DNA from: Melaminivora alkalimesophila
Lineage (GTDB): Bacteria; Pseudomonadota; Gammaproteobacteria; Burkholderiales; Burkholderiaceae_C
Reading direction: 5' to 3'
Assembly: GCF_000282995.1 (NCBI RefSeq)
Contig: NZ_ALEE01000057.1
Coordinates: forward strand, 1 to 7,026
DNA length: 7,026 bases
Below are positions 1 to 4,766 of this stretch, in pieces; position 1 is the first letter of the stretch, and every line of letters begins with the position of its first letter. A program made the translations under genes and the position numbers. The notes under the pieces are model-generated. The model was not told where the DNA came from. It saw only the letters and a list, made by a program, of their open reading frames with translations, and searched no databases.

Positions 1-1343
1 GACAGGCTCGCGGCCTTGGGCGCGTCGTCGGCGTCCTCGTGCTCGTCGTTGGCGGCTTCGCCTTCGGCACTGCCGAAACCGCGCCGCAGCTTTTCCAGCG
101 TGCGCAGCGCCTTGGCCTCGGCTTCGCGCAGCAGGCCGCGATGAATGACGGCCTCGCCGTTGCGGTCGATGGTGACGATGGCACCGGCCACCTCGCGCAC
201 CTCGGGGGCGTAGCCTTGCAAGGCGTCCTCCGCGTCTTGCAGTTCCCCGACCACCTGATCGCGCCGCTGTTCCAGCTTCTCGGCCTTGGCCTCGTCCTCG
301 CTGCTTTCACCTTGGTAGGCCTCTTCCAGTTCGGCGTCGATCTTTTCGAGGCGGGTTTCCAGCGAGGCGATGCGGCGGGCCTCGCGGGTGGTCGGCTCGC
401 GGCGGTGGCGCGGGGCGTTTTGGAACGCCTGCCGTTCCTCATAGGCCAGATGCGGCACGGCCTCCACCCATGCCCAGCCCTCGGCGCGCACGTCCTCGGT
501 CAGCGTTGCCAGCTTGTCGCGCACCAGCGTTTCCAGCACTGCGGTATCGGTGAGGTAGGTTCCGGCATCGCCTTCGGCGAACAGGTCGCGGCGGACGCCG
601 CCGCCTGCCTGCCGGTAGGTGTCCAGCCCGACGAAGCGCACCAGCGCGTGCGTGGCGTCGATTTCACGCTCGGTCAGGCGCTCGCGCAGCTTGGACGGGC
701 TGCGCTGCCATTCCGGCGCACCATAGAACGCGGCTTCCTGCGCGGCGTGGTCATCGGTGATGGTCAAGGCCATCAACTGTTCCAGCGTCACGCCACCGGC
801 CCGGTAGTCGGCCATCAGGCGCGGCGAGACGTTCGCCAGCTTCAAGCGGCGCTGCACCACCAGCGGGGACACGCCGAAGTCGGCGGCAATGTCTTCGACG
901 GGCCGGCCTTCCTTGACCAGCGCGGCGAAGGCCGCGAACTGGTCGGCGGGGTGCATGTTCTCGCGCTGCACGTTCTCCGCGAGGCTGACGGTACGGGCGG
1001 AAGCATCGGCCACCAGCAGGCACGGCACTTCGTAGTCGGCGGGGATGCGCTTCTTCTTCGCCAGCAGCTTCAAGGCGGTCAGGCGGCGGTCGCCTGCGAC
1101 GACTTCGTATTGCTCGCCATCGGCGGCGAGGATGACAATCAGGTTTTGCAGCAGGCCGATGCGGGCAATGCTCGCGGCCAGTTCGGGGATGGACAGGCGC
1201 GGGGTCGTGCGGGCGTTGCGCTTGGAGCGGCGCGGCAGCAACTGCGAGAGCGGAACCAGAATCAGGTTCTTGGACGGGTCGGCCATTTCCAGCGGGGCGG
1301 CGGCTTCGATGGCGACGGCTTCGGTTTTGAGTACGGCGTTCAT
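1..1343 (-). CDS. parB: ParB/RepB/Spo0J-family partition protein, C-terminus cut off by the window edge
   Basis: ParB-family proteins bind centromere-like DNA sites and use a CTP-dependent ParB fold for segregation or regulation. Translation gives 447 complete codons and stays open at the left edge. After a short leader, residues about 25-130 form the ParB/sulfiredoxin-like domain: a GEQYEVVAGDRR stretch (about 76-87) corresponds to the family's G-x-Y-E-(I/V)-V-A-G-(E/D)-R-R box, and AENVQREN (122-129) to the second conserved box. A helix-turn-helix follows (IAADFGVSPLVVQRRLKLA, about 152-170). Beyond about residue 330 the chain is charged and probably coiled coil, so this is the long ICE/plasmid form rather than the roughly 300-residue chromosomal one. 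The ATG at 1341-1343 has AAGGAG (1352-1357) 8 nt upstream. The gene lies 79 bp after DUF932 and is probably cotranscribed with it. No parA is visible, so a true partition role is inferred. Confidence 0.93.
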   Translation of the reverse strand, partial: MNAVLKTEAVAIEAAAPLEMADPSKNLILVPLSQLLPRRSKRNARTTPRLSIPELAASIARIGLLQNLIVILAADGEQYEVVAGDRRLTALKLLAKKKRIPADYEVPCLLVADASARTVSLAENVQRENMHPADQFAAFAALVKEGRPVEDIAADFGVSPLVVQRRLKLANVSPRLMADYRAGGVTLEQLMALTITDDHAAQEAAFYGAPEWQRSPSKLRERLTEREIDATHALVRFVGLDTYRQAGGGVRRDLFAEGDAGTYLTDTAVLETLVRDKLATLTEDVRAEGWAWVEAVPHLAYEERQAFQNAPRHRREPTTREARRIASLETRLEKIDAELEEAYQGESSEDEAKAEKLEQRRDQVVGELQDAEDALQGYAPEVREVAGAIVTIDRNGEAVIHRGLLREAEAKALRTLEKLRRGFGSAEGEAANDEHEDADDAPKAASL

Positions 1344-1369
1344 GGTGATAACTCCTTGCGGTTAGGGAT

Positions 1370-1401
1370 GCAGCAGCGAGAGAAGCGGCAAGGGCTGCTG
1401 C
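1370..1401. other. intergenic hairpin between DUF932 and parB
   Basis: GCAGCAGC (1370-1377) pairs perfectly with GCTGCTGC (1394-1401) around a 16-nt loop. It lies in the 79-bp gap between the DUF932 stop and the parB ribosome-binding site. There is no T-tract on either strand, so it does not look like a terminator. An effect on mRNA processing or parB translation is only a guess. Confidence 0.35.
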
Positions 1402-1422
1402 CTGCCCCTGCCGCGTGGGGAT

Positions 1423-2247
1423 TCAGGCTTTCAACTGGCGCAGGCCATCGGCCAGCAGCCACAGGGCGCGATTGAGGCGCACGCTTTGGTCGATGCCCTG
1501 CACGGGCCGGGTGGTCTGGCGGCGGCCATTCGCGGCGCGGGCGGACAGGCCGCCTTTGGTCAAGTTCTCCTGCGTGCGGTTGAACACGCTCCACAGGTCG
1601 CGGCGGTCGTCGTCGTGGCGGCGCGGCATCAGGATTTGCGATTCCGTGATGGGCGCGGGCTTGTCCTCGTCGTACTTCAACGCCAGCGCAGCGCGGGCGA
1701 ACACTTCCGATTCCCCGGCGTCCAGCGTGATGGCGCGCATGGCATCGCGGGATTCATGCGCCCGGTCGAAGCCGTGCAGGACTTCGTAAGCGCCTTCGAT
1801 CACATGCGCCGCCACGTCGCCCTTGTGCGGCACGCGCACGTCGGCCACGGTGTCGCCGCAGACAAGGCCATTGCTGCAAACGAAGCGGAACATCCCGGCC
1901 AGCATCTGATAGCTGCTGGTGCCGTCATGGGAGTTCAGCAGGATGATTTCGTTGGCCTCGCGGCCGTTGATCTGGCTGGAGTGGCGCAGCCGGATCATGT
2001 GCTTGGTGTAGTCGCGGCGGTCGTCGTTGCGCACGCGGGTTTGCGTCACCATGAAAGGCTCGAAGCCTTCCCCGCGCAGTTCTTGCAGCACGGTCGCGGT
2101 GGGGATGTAGCTGTACCGCTCGGAGCGGCTTTCGTGCGGCGCGTCCGCGAAGATGGACGGGGCCACGGCCCGGATTTGGTCGTCGGACAAGGGACGTTCC
2201 GAACGCAGCACCGGGGAACGGGAAGCGAAGCGGGATGCGAGTTGCAT
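1423..2247 (-). CDS. DUF932 domain-containing protein (phage/plasmid-like protein)
   Basis: The 274-residue protein is recognised by the DUF932 pattern: an N-terminal segment ending YSYIPTATVLQELR (about 45-58), the FMVTQTRVRN stretch, HMIRLRH (about 83-89), and the highly characteristic SYQMLAGMFRFVCSNGLVCG (about 111-130). The C-terminal third (SVFNRTQENLTKGG, then an arginine-rich tail) is also typical of plasmid and ICE members. The family is common on phages, plasmids and ICEs, and I know of no established biochemical activity. No signal peptide or membrane segment is visible, so it should be cytoplasmic. The ATG at 2245-2247 has AGGAG (2255-2259) 7 nt upstream, preceded by a T-rich stretch on the coding strand. 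It comes first in a probable DUF932-parB transcription unit. A near-palindromic candidate operator lies about 50 nt upstream (2294-2311). Confidence 0.9.
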   Translation of the reverse strand: MQLASRFASRSPVLRSERPLSDDQIRAVAPSIFADAPHESRSERYSYIPTATVLQELRGEGFEPFMVTQTRVRNDDRRDYTKHMIRLRHSSQINGREANEIILLNSHDGTSSYQMLAGMFRFVCSNGLVCGDTVADVRVPHKGDVAAHVIEGAYEVLHGFDRAHESRDAMRAITLDAGESEVFARAALALKYDEDKPAPITESQILMPRRHDDDRRDLWSVFNRTQENLTKGGLSARAANGRRQTTRPVQGIDQSVRLNRALWLLADGLRQLKA

Positions 2248-2293
2248 GGCATTTCTCCTGACAAAGAAAAAAGGGTTTGCTGTTCACCGCACA

Positions 2294-2311
2294 CCGGATT
2301 CCTAGATTCGG
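2294..2311. promoter_or_regulatory. CTAG-centred near-palindrome, copy 1 (candidate operator or parS-like site)
   Basis: CCGGATTCCTAGATTCGG matches the reverse complement of 2611-2628 at 17 of 18 positions. The arms CCGGAT and ATTCGG make an imperfect dyad. It sits 47 nt before the DUF932 start codon, a position suited to an operator. It is not a KorB-type or chromosomal parS sequence known to me. The regulatory or ParB-binding role is inferred from duplication, symmetry and location only. Confidence 0.4.
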
Positions 2312-2316
2312 AAGCC

Positions 2317-2330
2317 CAGCCTTTCGGCTG
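2317..2330 (-). other. small GNRA-loop hairpin in the DUF932 leader
   Basis: On the coding (minus) strand CAGCC and GGCTG form a perfect 5-bp stem closed by a GAAA tetraloop, a stable RNA motif. It lies directly upstream of the near-palindrome at 2294-2311, within the likely 5' untranslated region of DUF932. Confidence 0.35.
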
Positions 2331-2491
2331 TTCGGTGCGGTCGGCACGAGGAACCCGGTTGGCCCTGTTGCCACCGTCTTTCCTGAGTTCATCGCCCGCG
2401 ACGGTCAGGAGCGCGCGGACGGGGGTCGTCAAGGAGGCAAGCGCAGGGTTGGTGCGGCCCGCAGCGAAGCGAGGACACGGCCCTGCGCGCC

Positions 2492-2519
2492 TTGACGGCA
2501 CACGGCCGCGGGCTACAGT
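2492..2519 (+). promoter_or_regulatory. sigma-70-like promoter pair on the plus strand
   Basis: TTGACG (2492-2497) and TACAGT (2514-2519) are separated by 16 nt, one and two mismatches from the sigma-70 consensus hexamers. It would drive transcription rightward, opposite to all the genes, into the repeat and hairpin at 2591-2633. A TTGACGGC word also occurs at 3771 and 4561 within the duplicated leader, with weaker -10 candidates CACGAT (3792) and TACGGT (4582) at 15-nt spacing. No plus-strand gene follows, so either it makes a non-coding RNA or it is chance. Confidence 0.25.
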
Positions 2520-2590
2520 CGCGGACAAGGTGATGGAGTCAGGGAAGACGGCTGGACAAGGCAACGGCCTTCCCCACACGCCGACCGCAC

Positions 2591-2643
2591 GGCAAGCGAA
2601 GCGCGCAGGCCCGGATCTAGGAATCCGGGCCTGAGGCGTCAGC
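2591..2643. repeat. GGCAAGCG-hairpin element, copy 1
   Basis: The 17-nt word GGCAAGCGAAGCGCGCA (2591-2607) runs into an 11-bp perfect stem (2606-2616 with 2623-2633) around a 6-nt CTAGGA loop, then GAGGCGTCAG. The stem contains the second copy of the 18-bp CTAG palindrome (2611-2628). The 17-nt word is identical in copy 2 (2915), differs by one base in copy 4 (4642) and is divergent in copy 3 (3849). The hairpin sequence differs in each copy. Confidence 0.6.
2611..2628. promoter_or_regulatory. CTAG-centred palindrome, copy 2 (inverted relative to copy 1)
   Basis: The minus-strand reading is CCGGATTCCTAGATCCGG, with perfect 6-bp outer arms around TCCTAG. It matches 2294-2311 in the opposite orientation, about 300 bp away. 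It also forms the core of the hairpin in repeat copy 1, so an RNA role competes with a protein-binding role. Confidence 0.4.
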
Positions 2644-2830
2644 CGAGCGGAGCGAGGGAACGATGGAAGCCCGGAAGGGGCGAGACGCCGCAGGCGGCTC
2701 GATGCGCAGCGCGCACGACAGCGCGACCGGCCATGTTTCTTGGCCGGGGACGCACAGCATTCAATGCTCGATGCACAAGCTCATGCGTCAGTCATGGGGA
2801 AACAGGTTCGACAACGACTGCTGTGGTCTG

Positions 2831-2855
2831 GCCGATCCGGCGCAGCCGGTTCGGC
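2831..2855. other. stem-loop with GCA loop and T-T mismatch, member 1 of a pair
   Basis: The plus strand reads GCCGA, unpaired T, CCGGC, loop GCA, GCCGG, unpaired T, TCGGC: two 5-bp stems separated by one mismatch. The stem-loop at 2887-2911 has the same architecture with different bases. The trailing GGTCTTTG is a poor T-tract, so I do not call a terminator. Confidence 0.4.
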
Positions 2856-2886
2856 GGTCTTTGAGGGGCGCCAAGCACCGCGCGGC

Positions 2887-2911
2887 GGGGATAGCCCGCA
2901 GGGCTTTCCCT
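2887..2911. other. stem-loop with GCA loop and T-T mismatch, member 2 of a pair
   Basis: The plus strand reads GGGGA, T, AGCCC, loop GCA, GGGCT, T, TCCCT: a 5-bp inner stem, a T-T mismatch and a 5-bp outer stem closed by a G-T wobble. It starts 56 nt after the equivalent structure at 2831 and ends 3 nt before repeat copy 2. Confidence 0.4.
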
Positions 2912-2914
2912 GGA

Positions 2915-2950
2915 GGCAAGCGAAGCGCGCAGCGCCCCACAAGGGGCGCG
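2915..2950. repeat. GGCAAGCG-hairpin element, copy 2
   Basis: GGCAAGCGAAGCGCGCA (2915-2931) is identical to the word at 2591-2607. It is followed at once by a 7-bp perfect stem, GCGCCCC (2932-2938) with GGGGCGC (2943-2949), around an ACAA loop. The hairpin ends 7 bp from the stop codon of the 92-residue gene, so on the minus strand it directly follows that coding region. It has no T-tract. Confidence 0.6.
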
Positions 2951-2956
2951 TAGGCA

Positions 2957-3235
2957 TCACGCCGAGTCGTCAGGGCGCAGGCTGGATTCCGATACCGGCA
3001 TCCACGGCGATGACGAGTCCAGCAGGTAGCGCGCACCACGCGCGTACAGACCCGACAGCCCGGTGGGCTGGTAGAACCCGGTGACGCGGCGCCGGAACTG
3101 CGCGCCAAACTCGTTGGTGTAGATCACCGCGTCGCCGATCTTGAAGCGCAGGGGCTGGCCGTTCTCCGGCGCGAACGGCTTGAGCGCATCGTGCTGCGCA
3201 GTGATTTCGATGATGTAGTCGTGATGGCTGCTCAT
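2957..3235 (-). CDS. small protein of unknown function (92 aa)
   Basis: I do not recognise this family. The ATG at 3233-3235 has AGGAG (3245-3249) upstream, and the context CAGGAGATCAATGCC closely resembles the DUF932 initiation region, which supports a real gene. The protein is soluble, with no signal peptide or membrane helix. Its middle (LRFKIGDAVIYTNEFGAQF, about 29-47, then RRRVTGFYQP) has the alternating hydrophobic and turn pattern of a small beta-barrel, and its end (YLLDSSSPWMPVSESSLRP) is polar. It follows DUF2958 by 65 bp in the same orientation and is probably cotranscribed, though a GC-rich hairpin sits between them. The sequence shows no enzymatic motif. A nucleic-acid or partner-binding role is only speculation. 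Confidence 0.75.
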   Translation of the reverse strand: MSSHHDYIIEITAQHDALKPFAPENGQPLRFKIGDAVIYTNEFGAQFRRRVTGFYQPTGLSGLYARGARYLLDSSSPWMPVSESSLRPDDSA

Positions 3236-3270
3236 GGCATTGATCTCCTGCGAAGGTTGGAAAAGCGCAA

Positions 3271-3290
3271 GGAGCGCCTTGCGGCGCTCC
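3271..3290 (-). terminator. hairpin between DUF2958 and the 92-aa gene (possible weak terminator or processing site)
   Basis: On the minus strand GGAGCGCC and GGCGCTCC form a perfect 8-bp stem around a GCAA (GNRA) tetraloop, followed by TTGCGCTTTTCC. The T-rich part is interrupted by GCGC, so it is at best a leaky terminator. It could instead stabilise the 3' end of the DUF2958 message and lower expression of the downstream gene. Confidence 0.4.
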
Positions 3291-3300
3291 GAGGGCCGGC

Positions 3301-3651
3301 TCAGACAGCGATCCGCCCGGCCAGCCGCGCATCGCGCGCGTAGGCGCTCAACCGCTTCTCGGCGCGGAAAGACAGGTCGCGCTCGATCGGCAGGCCCAGC
3401 CCGCCGCGCACCGTCGCCAGCTCGCCCAGGCTGACCCAGGCGATTTCTGGCGCACCCAGGCCCAGGTCACAAAGACCAAAGGCGTGGTCGTGGTCATCGG
3501 GATCAATCTCGGTCAGCAGCCAGGTCGCGCCGGCGTCCGGCGTAAACAGCTTGACCACGGGTGCCGGATCGAAGTCCGGGTTCTCCAAGGATTCGCGGCC
3601 GTTGGCCAGCAGCACGATGCGCTGCTCGTCAGTGATGAGTGCGTTGTTCAC
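3301..3651 (-). CDS. DUF2958 domain-containing protein
   Basis: The 116-residue product is recognised as DUF2958 by the block WLLTEIDPDDHDHAFGLCDL (about 44-63), then GLGAPEIAWVSLGELATVRG and LGLPIERDLSF (about 85-95). The family is small, cytoplasmic, of unknown biochemical function, and frequent on plasmids and ICEs, where it accompanies DUF932, RadC-like and antirestriction genes. The start is GTG at 3649-3651 with AGGAG (3658-3662) 6 nt upstream; the protein begins MNNALITDEQRIVLLANG, the usual N-terminus. Length is normal for the family. It is the first gene after the radC terminator and is preceded by leader copy A, so it probably has its own promoter or reads through from upstream. The stop is 65 bp before the 92-residue gene. 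Confidence 0.88.
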   Translation of the reverse strand: MNNALITDEQRIVLLANGRESLENPDFDPAPVVKLFTPDAGATWLLTEIDPDDHDHAFGLCDLGLGAPEIAWVSLGELATVRGGLGLPIERDLSFRAEKRLSAYARDARLAGRIAV

Positions 3652-3700
3652 GGTGAACTCCTGAAAGGATGCCGGGCGGTATTGCCCGACCCTTCCGGGG

Positions 3701-3890
3701 CACGGCGCAGCGCAAGCAGTCAGGGGTCAACGACGGCCGCCAGGACGCAAGCGCCATCGGCGCGCAGCCCTTGACGGCGAGAACGCCGTGGCACGATGAA
3801 GGGAACAGCAAGACCGCCTCTCTCGCACCTCCACGCACCCCGGTTTTCGGCAAGTGCGCAGCACGCGCAGGCCCGCGAGGGCCGGAGTCG
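3701..3890. repeat. duplicated leader, copy A (upstream of DUF2958)
   Basis: This segment aligns along its whole length with 4489-4679. Exact shared blocks are 28 nt (3701-3728), 23 nt (3732-3754), 24 nt (3767-3790) and 22 nt (3797-3818), separated by substitutions and short indels. It contains the stem ACGGCG/CGCCGT (3774-3779, 3784-3789) with a 4-nt loop, and ends in a GGCCC/GGGCC hairpin. Indels not divisible by three argue against coding. It lies between the radC terminator and the DUF2958 start, so on the minus strand it is most simply a 5' leader or promoter region. It may relate to the described radC RNA motif, which I cannot test here. Confidence 0.75.
3849..3890. repeat. GGCAAGCG-hairpin element, copy 3 (divergent)
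   Basis: A diverged word (GGCAAGTG at 3849, then CACGCGCA at 3862-3869) precedes GGCCC (3870-3874), a GCGA loop and GGGCC (3879-3883), then GGAGTCG. The plus-strand loop is a GNRA tetraloop, as in copy 4 (GAGA). It forms the distal end of leader copy A. Confidence 0.5.
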
Positions 3891-3906
3891 CGCGGCCGGG
3901 CGCAGC

Positions 3907-3929
3907 AAAAAAAGGGGGCCGAAGCCCCC
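3907..3929 (-). terminator. intrinsic terminator after radC
   Basis: On the minus strand GGGGGC (3929-3924), a TTCG tetraloop and GCCCCC (3919-3914) are followed by seven Ts (3913-3907). This is a near-ideal rho-independent terminator beginning 5 nt after the radC stop codon. It should separate the integrase-nuclease-radC unit from the DUF2958 unit. Confidence 0.9.
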
Positions 3930-3934
3930 AAGGG

Positions 3935-4441
3935 TCAAAGCAGGCCGCGCTCGGCGAATGACGTGGTACGGCTTCCCGCGACGATGACGTGATCCAGCGT
4001 GCGAACGTCCACCAGCGCCAGCCCCTGCCGAAGCTGCGCGGTCATCGCCTTGTCGGCCGCGCTCGGCTCGGGGTTCCCACTCGGATGGTTGTGCGAAACG
4101 ATGACCGCCGCCGCATTGAGCCGCAGCGCCAGCTTCACCACCTCGCGCGGATGCACCTCGGCCGCGTCGATCGTGCCGTGGAACATCTCCACGTAGTCGA
4201 TCAGCCGATGGCGCGTGTCGAGGAACAGCACCGCGAAGACTTCGTGCTCGAAGCCGGCCAGCTTGGCGCGCAGGTAGTCCTTGACCACAACTGGCGAAGT
4301 GAACTCGGCGCCGCGCTGCATCTTCTGTTCGATGACCTGGCGCGCGGCTTCCAGAATCTGGTCGGCGTCCGCCGGCCGACAGCGCCCACGGCCATCGCGC
4401 ACCATCAGCGGAGTATCGAGAGAGAGGGAAAGTTGCGACAT
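3935..4441 (-). CDS. radC: RadC-like JAB/MPN (JAMM) domain protein
   Basis: The 168-residue protein carries the complete JAMM metal-site signature: Glu67 in FEHEVFAVLFLD, then H117-N-H119-P-SGNPEPSAA-D130. Flanking RadC hallmarks are present: SPVVVKDYLRAKL (about 49-61), FHGTIDAAEVHPREVVKLAL (87-106) and LDHVIVAG (149-156). It lacks the N-terminal helix-hairpin-helix part of chromosomal RadC (about 220 residues), which is typical of plasmid, phage and ICE versions. JAMM proteins are often zinc peptidases or isopeptidases. The activity of RadC is unsettled, and a DNA-repair role has been withdrawn for the chromosomal protein. The ATG at 4439-4441 has a modest GGAG (4449-4452) 7 nt upstream. 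It has a long structured leader (copy B), is closed by a strong terminator, and so forms a self-contained cassette between direct repeats. Confidence 0.95.
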   Translation of the reverse strand: MSQLSLSLDTPLMVRDGRGRCRPADADQILEAARQVIEQKMQRGAEFTSPVVVKDYLRAKLAGFEHEVFAVLFLDTRHRLIDYVEMFHGTIDAAEVHPREVVKLALRLNAAAVIVSHNHPSGNPEPSAADKAMTAQLRQGLALVDVRTLDHVIVAGSRTTSFAERGLL

Positions 4442-4488
4442 GATCGTGCTCCGGTTGCTCGGTCGGAATTGCCCGGAACCGGCGCCAG

Positions 4489-4679
4489 CACGGCGCAGCG
4501 CAAGCAGTCAGGGGTCGCAGACGGCCGCCAGGACGCAAGCGCGCATGGCGCGCGCCGCCCTTGACGGCGAGAACGCCGTGATACGGTGAAGGGAACAGCA
4601 AGACCGCCCACACCCGCCCACTGCACACAGTCGGCTTTTGGGGCAAGCGGAGCGCGCAGGCCCGAGAGGGCCGGAGGCG
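4489..4679. repeat. duplicated leader, copy B (upstream of radC)
   Basis: This is the partner of 3701-3890 in the same orientation, starting 788 bp away, with exact blocks at 4489-4516, 4520-4542, 4557-4580 and 4587-4608. It carries the same ACGGCG/CGCCGT stem (4564-4569, 4574-4579). The two copies bracket radC and its terminator as a direct repeat, so recombination between them would remove radC cleanly. Confidence 0.75.
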
Positions 4680-4690
4680 TCAGGGGTCAA
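4642..4690. repeat. GGCAAGCG-hairpin element, copy 4
   Basis: GGCAAGCGGAGCGCGCA (4642-4658) differs by one base from copies 1 and 2. It is followed by GGCCC (4659-4663), a GAGA loop and GGGCC (4668-4672), then GGAGGCGTCAG. GTCAGGGGTCAA (4679-4690) also occurs at 3719-3730 inside leader copy A. Confidence 0.6.
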
Positions 4691-4766
4691 AGCCGAATGG
4701 CCGCGATTCGGCACGAAGCGCGGGGCGCAGCCCGCGAACCCGACGGCGGCACGCCGGGACGCCCGG

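Larger units (their letters stand above)
2248..2956. other. 709-bp non-coding, hairpin-rich region upstream of DUF932-parB
   Basis: No protein-like reading frame is convincing here on either strand; the open frames have odd, arginine- and proline-rich translations. The region holds two inverted copies of an 18-bp CTAG-centred element, two copies of the GGCAAGCGAAGCGCGCA element with following hairpins, a promoter-like pair on the plus strand, twin stem-loops at 2831-2911, a CCGGCCA/TGGCCGG hairpin (2727-2747, 7-nt loop) and the palindrome AGCATTCAATGCT (2756-2768). It should contain the promoter and 5' leader of DUF932-parB, and could hold partition sites or a small RNA. I could not identify a minus-strand sigma-70 promoter with confidence. 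Confidence 0.7.
4442..4766 (-). other. 325-bp non-coding leader region upstream of radC
   Basis: This gap holds leader copy B plus two further hairpins nearer the nuclease gene: GCCGAAT/ATTCGGC (4692-4698, 4706-4712, 7-nt loop) and CGCGGG/CCCGCG (4719-4724, 4731-4736, 6-nt loop). A CCGGG/CCCGG hairpin (4754-4766) directly follows the nuclease stop but has no T-tract. I see no good sigma-70 promoter on the minus strand, so radC may be read from the upstream operon. A protein-coding function is unlikely. Confidence 0.6.

Noticed and set aside
39..1475. Long plus-strand open frame of 478 codons
   Set aside because: It runs opposite the ParB-like gene, whose translation shows clear family motifs. 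The plus-strand product has no recognisable domain and arises from high G+C codon bias.
1486..2634. Long plus-strand open frame opposite DUF932
   Set aside because: It mirrors the DUF932 gene and then runs into hairpin-rich non-coding DNA; no family features.
3701..3931. Leader peptide encoded by the duplicated leader (for example a VLLFPS-HGVLAVKG peptide)
   Set aside because: The two copies differ by indels not divisible by three, so the shared peptide parts lie in different frames relative to each other. That pattern does not fit a conserved coding sequence.
3720..4646. Minus-strand open frame of 308 codons spanning both leader copies and radC
   Set aside because: It overlaps radC in another frame. 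Similar peptides appear in both repeats only because the DNA is duplicated.
2591..4690. CRISPR-like array from the GGCAAGCG repeats
   Set aside because: The copies are hundreds of bases apart, separated by genes and not regularly spaced; no cas genes are present.
4754..4766. Terminator directly after the nuclease stop codon
   Set aside because: CCGGG/CCCGG forms a short stem but no T-tract follows on the minus strand.
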